64,000 nt of DNA from Scylla paramamosain (taxonomy: Eukaryota > Arthropoda > Malacostraca > Decapoda > Portunidae), in contig NC_087156.1 in NCBI RefSeq assembly GCF_035594125.1, forward strand, positions 15,671,997-15,735,996, written 5' to 3'. Position 1 is the stretch's first letter. Each line of letters begins with the position of its first letter. Below, one piece after another: positions 11,099 through 23,351 of this stretch. The notes beneath the pieces are model-generated. The model saw only the letters and a program-made list of their open reading frames with translations, had not been told where the DNA came from and did not search any database. The position numbers and the translations under genes were made by a program.

Positions 11099-12099
11099 AA
11101 AAACTCTAACATGCCCTCATGCCTCACTGGGAAAGTGGCACAACACATGTTTAGTCTAGAAATATTTCGTGCTCATATATTTAAGAAAAGCATTCTAATA
11201 CCTCGCCTAACATGGAACATCTGACAACAAACTAATTAATTAAAAGCATCACCTGAATGCCTACCGGTCGCCGCAAGCTGGCACAACAACTGTGTATAAC
11301 CTATAAACATCACCGCATTCCACACTGTAAAATAACATAACATAGGCCGATGCCAAGTAAATACTTCCCTAATATGGACTAACGAGGACAAATTGAGTCA
11401 ATACACGCTAGTAAAAACAAGCCTTATCTAAGAAAAACACCCCACAATCTGTCGACTTTCTGAATCTAACTTATTAATTAAACAAATATAGCTGTCCACT
11501 CTTCTCCAAGGTATTCGGGGAAATAAAAGTAAATAACTCATTACAACTACTTCAATGGGTAAAAAAGGAACCTTGAGAATACACTTCGTCAGCAGATTAG
11601 TAAACCAGTGTCTTCGGTCCTTCATCCCTTTCACGGGTACACTGAATTTCTGCATTTATTCCTGTTTTTTCTTCTTCCTACGACTCGAACTGTCTCAAAA
11701 GAGACACCGCCGTATCTAAACTGGTGAACCTTGAAGAATCTCCTTCTCTGCGGCACACTGAGCAGACTATTTCATTTATTTACTATTTTCTTGCACCCTT
11801 GATGAGACTCCTAGATGAACACATCACTCCTCATTACCTGATACACATATAAGACCTGAAAAACAATAACACACACCCACAGTTAGGCCATCTGCCCTTG
11901 TGATAAGCTAGCTACGTACTTGCAACGGTGCTAGGTCCATAAACAAGCAGTAATTTACTAACCCGATATAGGCATAAGAACAAGAAGTTGATTACGGACA
12001 TATATATAAGTTTCTCGCCTTGTCTTGAGCACCACTAAACAACGAAGGTCACTGGTCTGCCGCTGGGACACGAAAAACATGACTTATCGATACATAGAT
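11099..12099. other. AT-rich unique DNA, no gene seen
   Basis: No microsatellite, no recognisable coding potential and no clear repeat. The longest frames are short and match nothing I know. A weak third relative of the preceding repeat (GGCACAACA-type words near 11140 and 11280) is possible. Confidence 0.45.
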
Positions 12100-12397
12100 C
12101 AATTGCAGTTAGGAATTAAGGACACGCGACGTACCTGAAGCAGATGGCATGCCGTTAAATTACCTTGAAAAAAAAGAAAAAAATAAGGAAAAAAAATGTA
12201 GCGTTTGGTGGAAAGGAATTAGTCTGCCAGTGAGTAAATCAATGCATGGTTACATCGCAGTTTGGGAATGAAGGGCGCAGGAGGGACACGAGAGGAAGGT
12301 GAGGACAGCTGGCGTGCCGTTATGGCCTCAAAAAAGTGGAATAAAATCAATGACCTGTGCGGTAGAAATTGATCTACTAGTGGGAAAACGTAATGGA
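12100..12397. repeat. two-copy degenerate tandem repeat of about 153 bp
   Basis: Both units contain, in order, a TGCAGTT(A/T)GGGAAT-type start, GGACACG(C/A)GA, GCATGCCGTTA or GCGTGCCGTTA, an A-rich stretch, and a GGTGGAAAGGAATTAGTCT or GCGGTAGAAATTGATCT block. The units begin near 12100 and 12253. Boundaries are approximate. Confidence 0.65.
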
Positions 12398-12607
12398 AAA
12401 TGAAGAAATGAAACGTGTGATGAAAGAAAAAATGAGACACAGGAGGGAGGGAATGGAGCGTTGGATGCAAAAATGGAATGGAAGATGGAACGACAGTAAA
12501 CAACAATAAATTAACAATGCACGTGCCAAAGTTCCAGTTCTCATGTAGCTTAGCAGTAACTCAACCACACGTGTAGAAAGGCTAATAAATGATAAGTAGA
12601 CACACAC

Positions 12608-12694
12608 TAATAATAATAATAACAATAATAATAATAACAATAATAACAATAACAATAATAATGAAAAAATAATAATGAGCAACAGCAACAGCAA
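12608..12694. repeat. (AAT/AAC)n repeat
   Basis: Interrupted AAT and AAC trinucleotides ending in AACAGCAACAGCAATG. Confidence 0.88.
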
Positions 12695-12773
12695 TGATAC
12701 TTACAATCAAGACGTAAAGTAGACAAACAAGCTTTAATTACTAACCAATCAATACATATCTCGAGGCGGTCAT

Positions 12774-12815
<42 letters not shown>
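12774..12815. repeat. (TC)n microsatellite
   Basis: Short TC run with one TTT interruption. Confidence 0.92.
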
Positions 12816-13008
12816 GCTGTGCATGAGTGCCTCTCGAATATAATTAAGCATCTACTGCTGTGGACAAAAATAACGGCGCCAGTGCTCAACCCTCCCTCCT
12901 TTCCATCATCCCTGCTTCGCTCCTTCCTTCTTCTCTCCTTCCCACCCACCCTTCTCTTTCACTCTCTTTCCTTTACAGTACACGTATATCCAACCTTTCC
13001 ATCGTATC

Positions 13009-13010
<2 letters not shown>

Positions 13011-13088
<78 letters not shown>

Positions 13089-13109
13089 ATCTCTCTCTCT
13101 CTCTCTCTT
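13011..13109. repeat. (CT)n microsatellite
   Basis: CT run with interruptions near 13077 and 13090. Preceded from about 12890 by a generally pyrimidine-rich stretch. Confidence 0.96.
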
Positions 13110-13194
13110 TGATGCTCCTGAGTAGAAAGTCGGGGCTTGAGGAACTAAACGCGCCACTCAGGAGGCGATGATGCTCCATTTATCACGCGACTTT

Positions 13195-13383
13195 ACGGGA
13201 CAGGGAAGGAGGAGGGATGGGAGGCGGAGCACGAAGGTGACGGCGACTGCAGGAGGAATAGGTGGAGGAGCAGCAGGAGGAAGGTAGAAGAGGAGGAGAG
13301 AAAATATTAGTGAAAAAGAGTGAAAATACAAAAAAAGACAAGGAAGAGGAGAAGGTGTGGTGGTGGTGGTGGTGGTGGTGGTG

Positions 13384-13415
<32 letters not shown>

Positions 13416-13443
13416 GGTGATGGTGGTGGTGGTGGTGGTGGTG
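13195..13443. repeat. purine-rich tract leading into (GTG)n
   Basis: 13195-13354 is G/A-rich with GGAGGA-type words. 13355-13443 is a GTG array interrupted by GTA and GAT blocks. Reverse frames encode poly-His and poly-Tyr only. Confidence 0.88.
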
Positions 13444-13877
13444 CAAAAAGCGAGTAAATTTCGTTTGGTTTTAATGCTTATTCTCTCACTAATATTTACT
13501 GAAAAATTTACAGCTAACTTTCTAAACCCAAAACGCTACTGAATTACAATACATCTATCATATTTTACGGAGTCTTTTCATATATTTCACTACTGCCCTT
13601 CCCCCTCCCCCCCTCCTTCCCAGCTTAACCAGGCGGTGTTTGTCGATCAGGTCGCGAGGGCTGTTTGTCAAAATGGTGATGGTGATAAATGCCGAGTCGT
13701 TCATCAAGGCGCGGGTCGTGTGGTGGTCGAGGGAGGCTTCTCTTCGGGTTAATTCAAAACTCACAGGTGCTTGGACGTGCCCAGGTGAGGCCCAGGTGAG
13801 TCATTTCGTGGGTAGAGTGCTTTCACAATATTCTTTTCATTATTTTATCTTTCTTATTTGAGATTTTCTCGTTGGGT
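13444..13877. other. unique DNA, no gene seen
   Basis: No repeat or recognisable coding content. 13755-13800 has tandem AGGTG words (CCCAGGTGAGGCCCAGGTGAG). The reverse frame at 13558-13764 matches nothing I recognise. Confidence 0.45.
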
Positions 13878-14445
13878 TTTCATCTATACTACACACATGG
13901 TGGTATTCACTTATTAACAAACATTAATACTATCCTGTGCATACATTTTCAAGTTGTAAATTTCACTCATCTTCTAATAATTCATAATACTCTTATTTTT
14001 CATCATTTTTTTTTCTTTTTTCCATTAATACTATACACATTTCTCATTAACTTATTAGGAGCCATTTATACTCTCCTGGACATACAAATATTAGTTCTGG
14101 ATATCACTCCCCTTCTAATTATTCATAACACTTCTTGTTCATCATTTTCTCATTGCTTTTTTTTCCAATAGTACCATACCCAGGGCACATTAACTTATCA
14201 GCAACCATTCATATTGCTATAAATATGCATTATTAACCGTAGATTAGACCTTTTTCATCATAATTTATAGCACTATTCTATTTTTCTACATAACTTTATC
14301 ATTGTTTTACCATCTATACAATACACATTAATATTAACTCATTAGCAAGCATTTATACTTTCCTAAACGTTCAATATAAGCCCAGTATTATACCCTCCTT
14401 TTATTTATTTATACAGTAGTTCATTATTTTTCTCCTATCCTATAG
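13878..14445. repeat. four-copy tandem array, period about 143 bp
   Basis: Diverged units start near 13880, 14022, 14164 and 14310 (spacings 142, 142 and 146). Each carries the same ordered blocks: CCAT(C/T)(T/A)ATAC and CACATT, then TTAACT(C/T)ATTAG and AGC(C/A)ATTTATACT, CCT(G/A)(G/A)AC, CT(C/T)CTTCTAAT and TCATAAC(A/T), TTCATCATTTT. The right edge is degenerate. AT-rich and non-coding; a satellite-like or minisatellite array. Confidence 0.85.
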
Positions 14446-15229
<784 letters not shown>

Positions 15230-15324
15230 AAAAAAAAAAAGAAAAGCAGACAGGTCACTGCATTTTCTCTAGAAGCACTTGCATATTGAGGGGGAAACAC
15301 TAGCCGAGTAGTAAGTCAGGGCTT

Positions 15325-15325
<1 letters not shown>

Positions 15326-15382
<57 letters not shown>

Positions 15383-15442
15383 TCCGTCAACAAGCCGGTC
15401 ACACAAGACGACATACCACCACCACCACCACCACCACCACCA
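15326..15442. repeat. (CA)n and (ACC)n microsatellites
   Basis: CA run 15326-15379, then 36 bp of unique DNA, then an ACC array at about 15416-15442. Confidence 0.93.
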
Positions 15443-15641
15443 ACACCAGCTGTTCGGAATGGAACGTGCGGGTGACGCTTCCTCAGGTCACGTCCAAAGG
15501 TCATGTCCGGGGTCACCCAAGACCTGCCGCGCCTGGAGTCACATCAGGGACACGGACACCTGTCTCAGCAGCGCCCGTGGGTATGTGTTAACTCCGGGAG
15601 GAGGCGACCAGGGTATGGTGATGTAATGCAGGGATAGCGGT

Positions 15642-15642
<1 letters not shown>

Positions 15643-15709
<67 letters not shown>
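15643..15709. repeat. (GA)n microsatellite
   Basis: Perfect GA run of 67 bp. Confidence 0.97.
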
Positions 15710-15711
<2 letters not shown>

Positions 15712-16920
15712 ATGCACTAGTTCATAACATTGTGTAAGTGCAGAACGTTCCAAGGATGAGAGAAGACGCTACAAGGGAGAGAACCCCGAGGCAAGAGCAG
15801 GAGGAATGCAACAAACTATAAGGGCGTGAGGTAATGAACTAACACCACACCCGCAGTACTCAGGAGTGTAAAATAATACAACGCGCGCCGAGGAGTAAAC
15901 GATAATTGCTGGCGGCTGCAGGCAGTACATTCCATGTTTTACGAGTAACATGATGGATGGCAAGATGCTCCTTCCCTCCTCCCCGCCCTTGCTCGCTGCC
16001 TTCTTCCCGCCTCCTCCTTCCCGCTCATCTCTCCTTTCCCCTCCCGCTCCTCCCAGACTGACCCGCCACCCCCTGACGCTCCACGAATCCCAAGCAGCAG
16101 CCCCTCACAGCCTGGTCAGCCGTAGGTCAGCCCAGCTCGTGCCCACCTCAGACCCTCCAACCCCGCCAAGTGACCAGATCGACCTGGGGCATTGCAAACC
16201 AGGTTGGAGCCTCGCAAACATGACTCCACTGGAAATTGTATTAGGAAATTGCCCACTTTAATCACAAATGGTATGATAAAAAACTGTATGTTCAAAACGT
16301 AGACAAAATTTAAGTTGTTACAGATACGGATTAATGAATGCGATAAAAGTGCCAAGTCGTCACTGGTTTATCGTCTTTCACAGTGCAGTTCAGTCAAGCC
16401 GGTGAGAAACGCAGGATTATCCATCAAGTATCATTCCTGCCAGCGTTGCCATTTCCTCCCTCTCCCATCACCACCACCACCACCACCACTGTTGCCACCA
16501 CAGCTCTCCATCATCGCTCTCACACTCCGCCATGCCTCACCACAACACCCACGTAACATCACCAATAAACTTGACACTCATGAAAGGAGAGATGGTGCTG
16601 CCCTGCTGTTGAGTGACGCGCGCATCTCCTGCTCCCTCCAACTAGACCCGCCCCCAACCTTGTCCTCCTCATCTTCCCTCGGCTTGGTGGCGTCGCTTTG
16701 GTCAGCCTCAATTGTAATAATCTCCACTGATGTCCCGTGAGATGTGATAGATTGGTTGGGAGAGGATCAGCGTCTTCATCAAAAGCTCTACACGGCCCGA
16801 GCTGGCCTAATAAAGTGAAGGCTGCGTCCCACCAAGCACTTGTGTCCCCGGAGTGCTGTGGTAAGATGTGCTTCACTCTGCCTTCCAAAACTACACATCA
16901 CTAACGCGTACACCACATAA
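15710..16920. other. unique DNA with one unexplained open frame
   Basis: A plus-strand frame of 141 codons (16315-16740) is one of the longer non-repetitive frames outside the retrotransposon. It includes a proline run from an (ACC)n stretch at 16467-16492 and matches no family I recognise. I see no flanking splice signals that persuade me, so I do not call a gene. A C-rich stretch lies at 15970-16080. Confidence 0.4.
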
Positions 16921-17507
16921 CAAAAACCAGAACAAGAACAATTAAATCATCAGCAATATAAGAACAAGAATAATTCATTAAATCAATTAACATAATCAGT
17001 ACTGTCTTCGTCTAGTCTATCATAGTACAAGATCCATTTTCACAAGAGGGAACCATCTGAATTCTTGTGTTACGTGACTTGTATACCAGGGACACAAACA
17101 TGAAAGATCCTGAAATTTGATATATGTAACGCTCCACCGAATTACTTGACACAGACATAAGCTTGAGCCGCCGCCATTTCCTTCCTCAACATACACATTA
17201 CGTCAGAAAATTACGACTTAGTTGGTGCCACACAGCTCCCAAGGGCCTCACGATGGAGCAGCACGCCAACCACAGCCTGCCACACCCTCTAGAAGCGAGA
17301 GTGTCATGGTGGAAAAAAAAAAGAACACAATAAAAGAAAGACTTAACGACAGCTTGAGACGCGCGGGACACTTGAGTCTGAGGGAAGCTCGTGGCGCCTG
17401 ACGTGTGGCGCATCTAGACACAGGTGATGTAAACGAGTTATTACTGACTAAAAGCATTGCTGCTGTTGTAGACTGTCACTGTTCTTCTCCTAAATCTATT
17501 AGCAGTG
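16921..17507. repeat. segmental tandem duplication, unit 1
   Basis: Aligns with 17508-18129. Shared landmarks include AGTACAAGATCCATTTTCAC, CTCCACCGAATTAC, TTACGTCAGAAAATTAC and CACACCCTCTAGAAGCGAGA. Its last 85 bp encode a truncated copy of the non-LTR RT segment seen intact in unit 2, so the duplication breakpoint lies inside that retroelement. Confidence 0.9.
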
Positions 17508-18129
17508 CTACCAGAACAAAAACAATTAAATCAGGTAACAAATTCAGCAATATAAGAACAAAAATAATTAATTAAATCAGTTATCAGTAATATCTTCGTA
17601 ACCTATTATAGTACAAGATCCATTTTCACAAGAGGGAACCATCTGAATTCCTGTGTTACGTGACTTGTATACCAGGGGACGCAAACAGGAAAGATCATGA
17701 AAATTTATATATGTAACGCTCCACCGAATTACATGACACTCACAGACACAAGCTCGAGCCGCCGCCATCCCCTTCCCCAACACACACATTACGTCAGAAA
17801 ATTACTACTCACTTAGTGCCACACAGCTCCCAGGGGCCTCACGATGAAGCAGCACGCCAACCACAGCCTTCCACACCCTCTAGAAGCGAGAGGGTCAAGG
17901 TGATGCACAGAAAAAACGGACACAATAAAATAAATTATTGACGACCACCTGAGACCCGCGGGACACTTGAGTCCGAGGCAGAGCAGGACTGAGGGAAGCT
18001 CCTGGCGCATGACGTCACATTGACGTGTGACGCATCTAGACCCAGGTTATGTAAACGAGTTATTACTGACTAAAGGCATTGCCGCTGTGGTAGACGGTCA
18101 CTTTTCTTCTCCTAAATCTATTAACAGTG
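17508..18129. repeat. segmental tandem duplication, unit 2
   Basis: Second unit, starting CTACCAGAACAAAAACAATT where unit 1 starts CAAAAACCAGAACAAGAACA. Longer than unit 1 by small insertions (for example extra sequence around 17975-18030). In the best aligned stretch about one base in twelve differs by eye, so the duplication is not recent. Confidence 0.9.
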
Positions 18130-18300
18130 GTGTTCCTCAGGTTTCTGTCTTGCCACCCACTCTCTTCCTATTATTCATCAATGATCTATATATTCTAAAC
18201 CAAATTTCTTGTCCTATCCACTCCTACGCTGATGATACCGCCTTGCACTTTTCCACGTCTTTTCGTAGACGTCCAACTCTTCAGGACTATTCTAGTACTT
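18054..18300 (+). pseudogene. non-LTR retrotransposon reverse transcriptase fragment
   Basis: The plus frame at 18027-18332 contains hallmarks of a Jockey-like LINE RT in order: INSGVPQ-SVL-PTLFLLFINDL, then HSYADD-LHFS with the YADD catalytic box at residues 67-70 of the frame. The canonical GVPQGSVLSP has decayed to GVPQVSVLPP. Sequence before GIAAVVDGH is poorly conserved, and after about 18300 the similarity stops. No endonuclease domain is present. An inactive fragment. Confidence 0.85.
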
Positions 18301-18650
18301 CTGTAGAGGTGACCAAAGAAACACGGTGGTAATGCTGGTGCGTTATATTAATAAAATAAACTGTACAAAAAAATAATGATGTGAAGTGCCAGCGGATCGC
18401 ACGTCCACCTCCGAGGCCTTGGTGGACGCGACTCTCCATGCCCGCCAGCAAGGCTGGGCGGACAAGGACTACCCGTGGTGGTTACTGAACCTGCCGGCTC
18501 AGGTCACTGCCGAGGCTGGCGTCCGGTGACAAAGGGAGGCTGACCTCACTCCTACGTGGTAATAAGCGGGCGGCCAGGCTGACGTTAGGTCCCAGGAGAA
18601 AGAGAGCGCCATGGAATGTGGGGGCGGGCAAAGCGTCCCGCCACAACCTC
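18301..18650. other. unrelated sequence between two LINE fragments
   Basis: The part of a LINE ORF that should follow the YADD box is missing. In its place is AT-rich linker, then GC-rich DNA (about 18390-18640, with words such as GGCCTTGGTGGACGCG and GCCCGCCAGCAAGG). It could be a nested repeat insertion or part of a different repeat; I cannot name it. Confidence 0.5.
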
Positions 18651-18653
18651 TCC

Positions 18654-18905
18654 AATGCAAGAATTAACCAATATTCTCAGTCATTCACCCTTTCTCTGGT
18701 AAACTCTGGAACTCCCTGCCTGCTTCCTATGACTTGAACTCTTTCAAGGGGGTTTCAAGACATTTTAATTTTTTACAAGCACTTTGGACCGTATTCGGGG
18801 AGCGGCATCTCAGTCTACCTTTTTTTTTTATTTATTTATTTTTTTTAATTGGAATTTTGTTGCTCCTGGCCGGTGTTCCTCCTGCACTCACAAAAAAAAA
18901 AAAAA
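18654..18905 (+). pseudogene. 3' end of a non-LTR retrotransposon with poly(A) tail
   Basis: From about 18697 one frame reads GKLWNSLPASYDLNSFK, the WN-LP...SFK pattern typical of the C-terminal end of many LINE ORF2 proteins. It continues through SRHFNF to LAGVPPALT and a run of A at 18892-18905. The upstream part (LSNARINQYSQSF, 18650-18690) is in another frame, so there is a frameshift near 18692. Probably the same element as 18054-18300. T-rich stretch at 18820-18846 falls inside. Confidence 0.8.
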
Positions 18906-19587
18906 GGTATATAATTACATTTTCAAAAGGTGTGTTTCATTGATTCATCAAGCTAATATTTATGCTCTGTTTCAGCATGTTATTCGATCATTGTGTTATT
19001 AGATATATGGATATGATTGCTTCCTGTCAGGTTGCGTAAACGAGTTGTTTGAAACCTACAAAAGAAATATATATGTTCGCTTGCTCTGTATGTATATTTA
19101 CCTCAGTCACTTCATTATTTTAGTATTATTTAATCTATGTTCATCATATGTATATCTCTGGACTAGACTAGTATTGGTTCATTAAAGTTACGTATTAAGC
19201 TAAATATAACAGTATAATAATAAACCAAATGATTTTATGAGATCAAGAGAACGAAACGCAAAACAGTGGAAGTGAGTGGGTGTTATTGTGTAACCTTCGA
19301 GTTTTTACCGTGAGCACTTGCAACACACTGGTAGCAGGAGCAGCTCGACCCAGGGAGGCAGGACCCAGCAGTGAAAGATGCATTAATAAGGCCCACCTGA
19401 CTCACTAGGTGAGGGCGCGGCGGGCACTGATACAGCCAGCCAAAGACATTAAGTTCAGGTCTTTCAAAACTACATTATTACTCTCTAAAGGAAATCCACA
19501 TTATACTTAGACCATGTTTAGCTCCCGGCCCTGATCCACCGGGCAGATACGTGCGGTGAGTAAACACACACATACACACGCATGGTC

Positions 19588-19591
<4 letters not shown>
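18906..19591. other. AT-rich unique DNA, no gene seen
   Basis: Nothing recognisable apart from short ATAT words near 19060. CA-rich just before the following GT microsatellite. Confidence 0.45.

Positions 19592-19626
<35 letters not shown>
19592..19626. repeat. (GT)n microsatellite
   Basis: GT run of about 35 bp. Confidence 0.95.
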
Positions 19627-19631
<5 letters not shown>

Positions 19632-19639
19632 CCCATCAA

Positions 19640-19850
19640 CAGCAATAACCTTTCTTCCATCCAGCACTATCCCTCACAATTTTGCCCCAACCTTCCCTTA
19701 ACCCGTCACGATCTTTTCTCAATCCCTCATCCATTCATTACAATCTTGTCCCAGCCTTCCCAAACCATTCACAATCTTTCACCCAGCGCCCCTCCGTCAC
19801 CATCTCCCCTCCAGTTTCCCCCCCATTTACTCTTCCTAATCACCCAGTAA
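19640..19850. repeat. C/T-rich degenerate repeat, period about 64 bp
   Basis: ACAATTTTGCCCCAACCTTCCC (about 19677) recurs as ACAATCTTGTCCCAGCCTTCCC (about 19740), with flanking CACAATCTTT-type words. Two partial units are visible; the rest is pyrimidine-rich. Confidence 0.6.
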
Positions 19851-20026
19851 ATATTTCCATCAGCTATAACTCTTTTACTTCATCACTTCCTCTTTCTCAT
19901 CACCATCATCAGTTGCAACATCGTCATTATCATCACCTCTGTCATTAACATTCTCGATTATTTCCCACAAACTCAGCAAAATAAAGTACAGAGGTTCAGA
20001 AGTTAGGAAGCGAACGGAAAAATCAG

Positions 20027-20028
<2 letters not shown>

Positions 20029-20096
<68 letters not shown>
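20029..20096. repeat. (GA)n microsatellite
   Basis: GA run of 68 bp, continuing into a degenerate GACAGAGAAA-type tail to about 20170. Confidence 0.97.
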
Positions 20097-20729
<633 letters not shown>

Positions 20730-20764
20730 GACAAGGAAAATCACGAAAACACGGTACATATAAA

Positions 20765-20948
20765 AACAAATAAAAAAAAAGAAACAAGGAAAAAAAAGCT
20801 TAAAGGTCGAGAGAAAGAAAAAAAAAAGAAAAAAGAGAAGGAGGAGGAGGAGGAGGAGTAGGGCAAGAAGAAAAGAAAGCGAACAAGAAAAGAACAAGTA
20901 CAAGAAGAACACGAAGAAGAAGAACAAGAAAAAGAAGAAGAAAAGGAC
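20765..20948. repeat. purine-rich (A/G) tract
   Basis: Almost pure A/G strand containing GGAGGAGGAGGAGG and AAGAAGAAG blocks. Confidence 0.85.
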
Positions 20949-21109
20949 CAGTAGATAACAGATAACTTCTGAACAGCAGGTGAGGGATGATGCTGGAGCT
21001 GGCCGAGCCACCTCTCATCTCGCGCACCTTCCCTTGAAAACCACAGCCTCCTAATCTCTCAGTTCAAAGACGAGCAATTACTGGCCTAATCTTCCCTTGA
21101 GAGACGGCG

Positions 21110-21480
21110 TAGGTGGACAGGGCGAAGGAGAGGGAGAGGTGTAGGTAGAAGGAGAATGCTGGATGGATATATGGAGGTGGAGAGGTGGGGAGGCATAGAG
21201 GAAAGGACGAGGAGGAAAGGGAGAGGTGTGGAGGGAGGGAAGGAGAATGTTGAGAGGAGAGAGAGAAAGGGAGGAGGAGAGATAGGGAGAAGGAGAGATA
21301 GGGAGGCATAAAGGAAAGAGCGAGGAGAGGGAAGGGAGAGTGATGGAGGAATATAGGGAGATGAAGTAGGGAAGCATAGACGAAAGGTGGTAGTGTAAGG
21401 AAGCATATGGTGGAGGCAGGCTGGATGTGTGTAGGGCGACGTCTGAGTGGGAGGGACAAGAGGCGAGGTGGCAAAGGGTG
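21110..21480. repeat. purine-rich degenerate minisatellite
   Basis: Recurring words GGGAGGCATA(G/A)AGGAAAG (21186, 21299, and decayed at 21365) and GGAGAATG(C/T)TG (about 21150 and 21242) show spacings of roughly 113, 66 and 92 bp. On the reverse strand this gives proline/serine-rich frames (such as 21064-21489) that I consider spurious. Confidence 0.7.
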
Positions 21481-21489
21481 GTGATGCAT

Positions 21490-22280
21490 AACGATTAATC
21501 ACAAGGTAGTGTACGAAACTTTGATGATAATTTTACTGTATACGAGTACTTCTGTCTTTATTCCTTTGGTTTTTATTAACGTATCCTATTTCCTTCATGA
21601 ACTATCGATTAACTACGCAACACAAAACTGCAAAATCATGATAGATACTTGAATTAAATAGTCCATTTGCTAATTATTCTTTCAGCAGGTAAAACACAAT
21701 TAGGTAAATACAAAGATAGAACAATAAGCAAAAAGCAGCTCATCTTACCTCAGGTACGTCTCATACAGTCCAAGGAACAAAGAGGAACACAAAGGAAGAC
21801 CAAAAGTAGCAGATATGTCGGCTGAACCTCCCCTTTGTGATAAACTAGACACTTTAATTTGAAGTAGGAGACATGAAATAGTTCAGACCAAGGCCCCTCC
21901 TGCTTTTCCCTCCCTCCCTCCCTCCAGGAAAACGAAGATGACCTGAACACCACCACCACCACCACCACCATTACCTCCAACAGCGCGGCGAGAAGAAAAC
22001 CTGGATGTATGACCGAGAAACAAAAAAAGTACATAGCGTGAAAGGTCAGGGCGGCGAGACCACGTCAGCTGGCAGGGGGTGTTCTGGGTCAGGAGCGGGA
22101 GAGGGACGGGGATGGGGCGGGTCAGGGTGGTGATGGGGGAGCGGGGAGGACGAGTATCGGGGCTTAATTAACGACAAATTATCTACACGGTTACATCAGC
22201 ACACGAGTAACTGGTGTCACGTCAGCACAGGACAAAAGGGCAAGATAACAGGGTAAATATTTTCACTGCAATACTTAAGC
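21490..22280. other. unique DNA, no gene seen
   Basis: Includes a short ACC run (21949-21971), a CCCTCCCT run near 21909 and a GGGG-rich stretch (22070-22150). No recognisable coding content. Confidence 0.45.
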
Positions 22281-22299
22281 TTTTTTTTTTTTTTTTTTT
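22281..22299. repeat. poly(T) tract
   Basis: Nineteen T residues. It could be the reversed poly(A) tail of a minus-strand retroposon, but the sequence to its right resembles no element I know. Confidence 0.7.
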
Positions 22300-22469
22300 C
22301 TCCGCGTCACCTAATTTGGATCCGAAGAAAATGCCTGTTCTGAGGTGTTCTGAGGTGGACGTTCAACTTTTCCTTGAAGCTCCTCTTCTTTCCAACCCGC
22401 AGCATCTTTCTCTCTCAGTATCTAACCTTCCTTCTCCCTGTGTTTCATACAGGGACTGCCACATGAAGA

Positions 22470-22880
22470 CTTAATGGCTTTTTGTAGCTTCCTTCATTTT
22501 TCTTATATTGTTATTGTTCTTATGTTTCCTGCCTTCCTCCCTTCTTTCTTTCCTCTTATAATTACCATTCCTTCCTTCCCAGTCTCCTATTGGCTCTCTC
22601 TTTTCTTTCTTTCCACCTATTCTTGCACTCTCATCTAATCCCCCATCCTGTATTCCCCTCCTCTTTTTTTTTTTTTTTTCAGCTACCGTCTTTCGCTCGT
22701 TTTTTCTTCTCTCCTTCGTCCTCGTCCTTCACTTTTCCCTCCATTTAAACATCTATAATGTTTCTCGATTTTTCCTTCCTTTTCTCTTGTTACAATCACC
22801 TGTTCTTCCATCCTAGTCTTCTCTCCGTTTCTCCCGTCCGTCACATCTCTCCCTCACGCATTAGCATCCCTCATCCTTTC
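22470..22880. repeat. pyrimidine-rich region with a weak 230-bp repeat
   Basis: Strong C/T bias on the plus strand with a T run at about 22664-22679. AATTACCATTCCTTCCTTCC (near 22560) and CAATCACCTGTTCTTCCATC (near 22792) suggest an old duplication of about 230 bp. Confidence 0.5.
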
Positions 22881-23257
22881 ACCCTGGCCTGGACATTCGC
22901 TGTATGATTCATCTCTCGTGGAGTGTGGTAAAAATGCCAGGTTGACCTTTATGGCGAAGCGCGGGATGCAAATCTTGGCTGTAAAAGGAAGGATAGGGTT
23001 AAGGTGCATTGGTCCGCAAAGGGAGCTTCTGGTTGGCGGGTCAAGGGGGTTAGGGTCCAGCCAGTTTGGGTAATTGGGTGGACTCTTGGGGGAAAAGTTA
23101 CCAGTAGGGCTTGGAAAGAGTTGGGAGGCTTGGCTGGCCTGGGGAGGAGGGATGGGGTGGTGATGGTGATGGTGGTGGTGGTGACCTGAAGGGAGTCAGG
23201 AGGTTAAGGAAGGAATCAGCTGTGAAATATTTGATGCGTTAATGTTATCCTTCATTA

Positions 23258-23260
<3 letters not shown>
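22881..23260. other. G-rich unique DNA, no gene seen
   Basis: GG-rich sequence ending in a short GGTGATGGTGAT repeat near 23157-23184. Confidence 0.45.

Positions 23261-23347
<87 letters not shown>
23261..23347. repeat. (TC)n microsatellite
   Basis: Perfect TC run of 87 bp. Confidence 0.97.

Positions 23348-23351
<4 letters not shown>

Noticed and set aside
13878..14445. CRISPR-like array
   Set aside because: Whole units are repeated with no unique spacers, and the sequence context is eukaryotic.
16315..16740. 141-codon plus-strand frame in non-repetitive DNA
   Set aside because: Proline run from an (ACC)n patch, no recognised domain and no convincing exon boundaries; kept only as an unexplained frame.
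22281..22480. Minus-strand retroposon headed by poly(T)
   Set aside because: No recognisable body sequence and no target-site duplication found.
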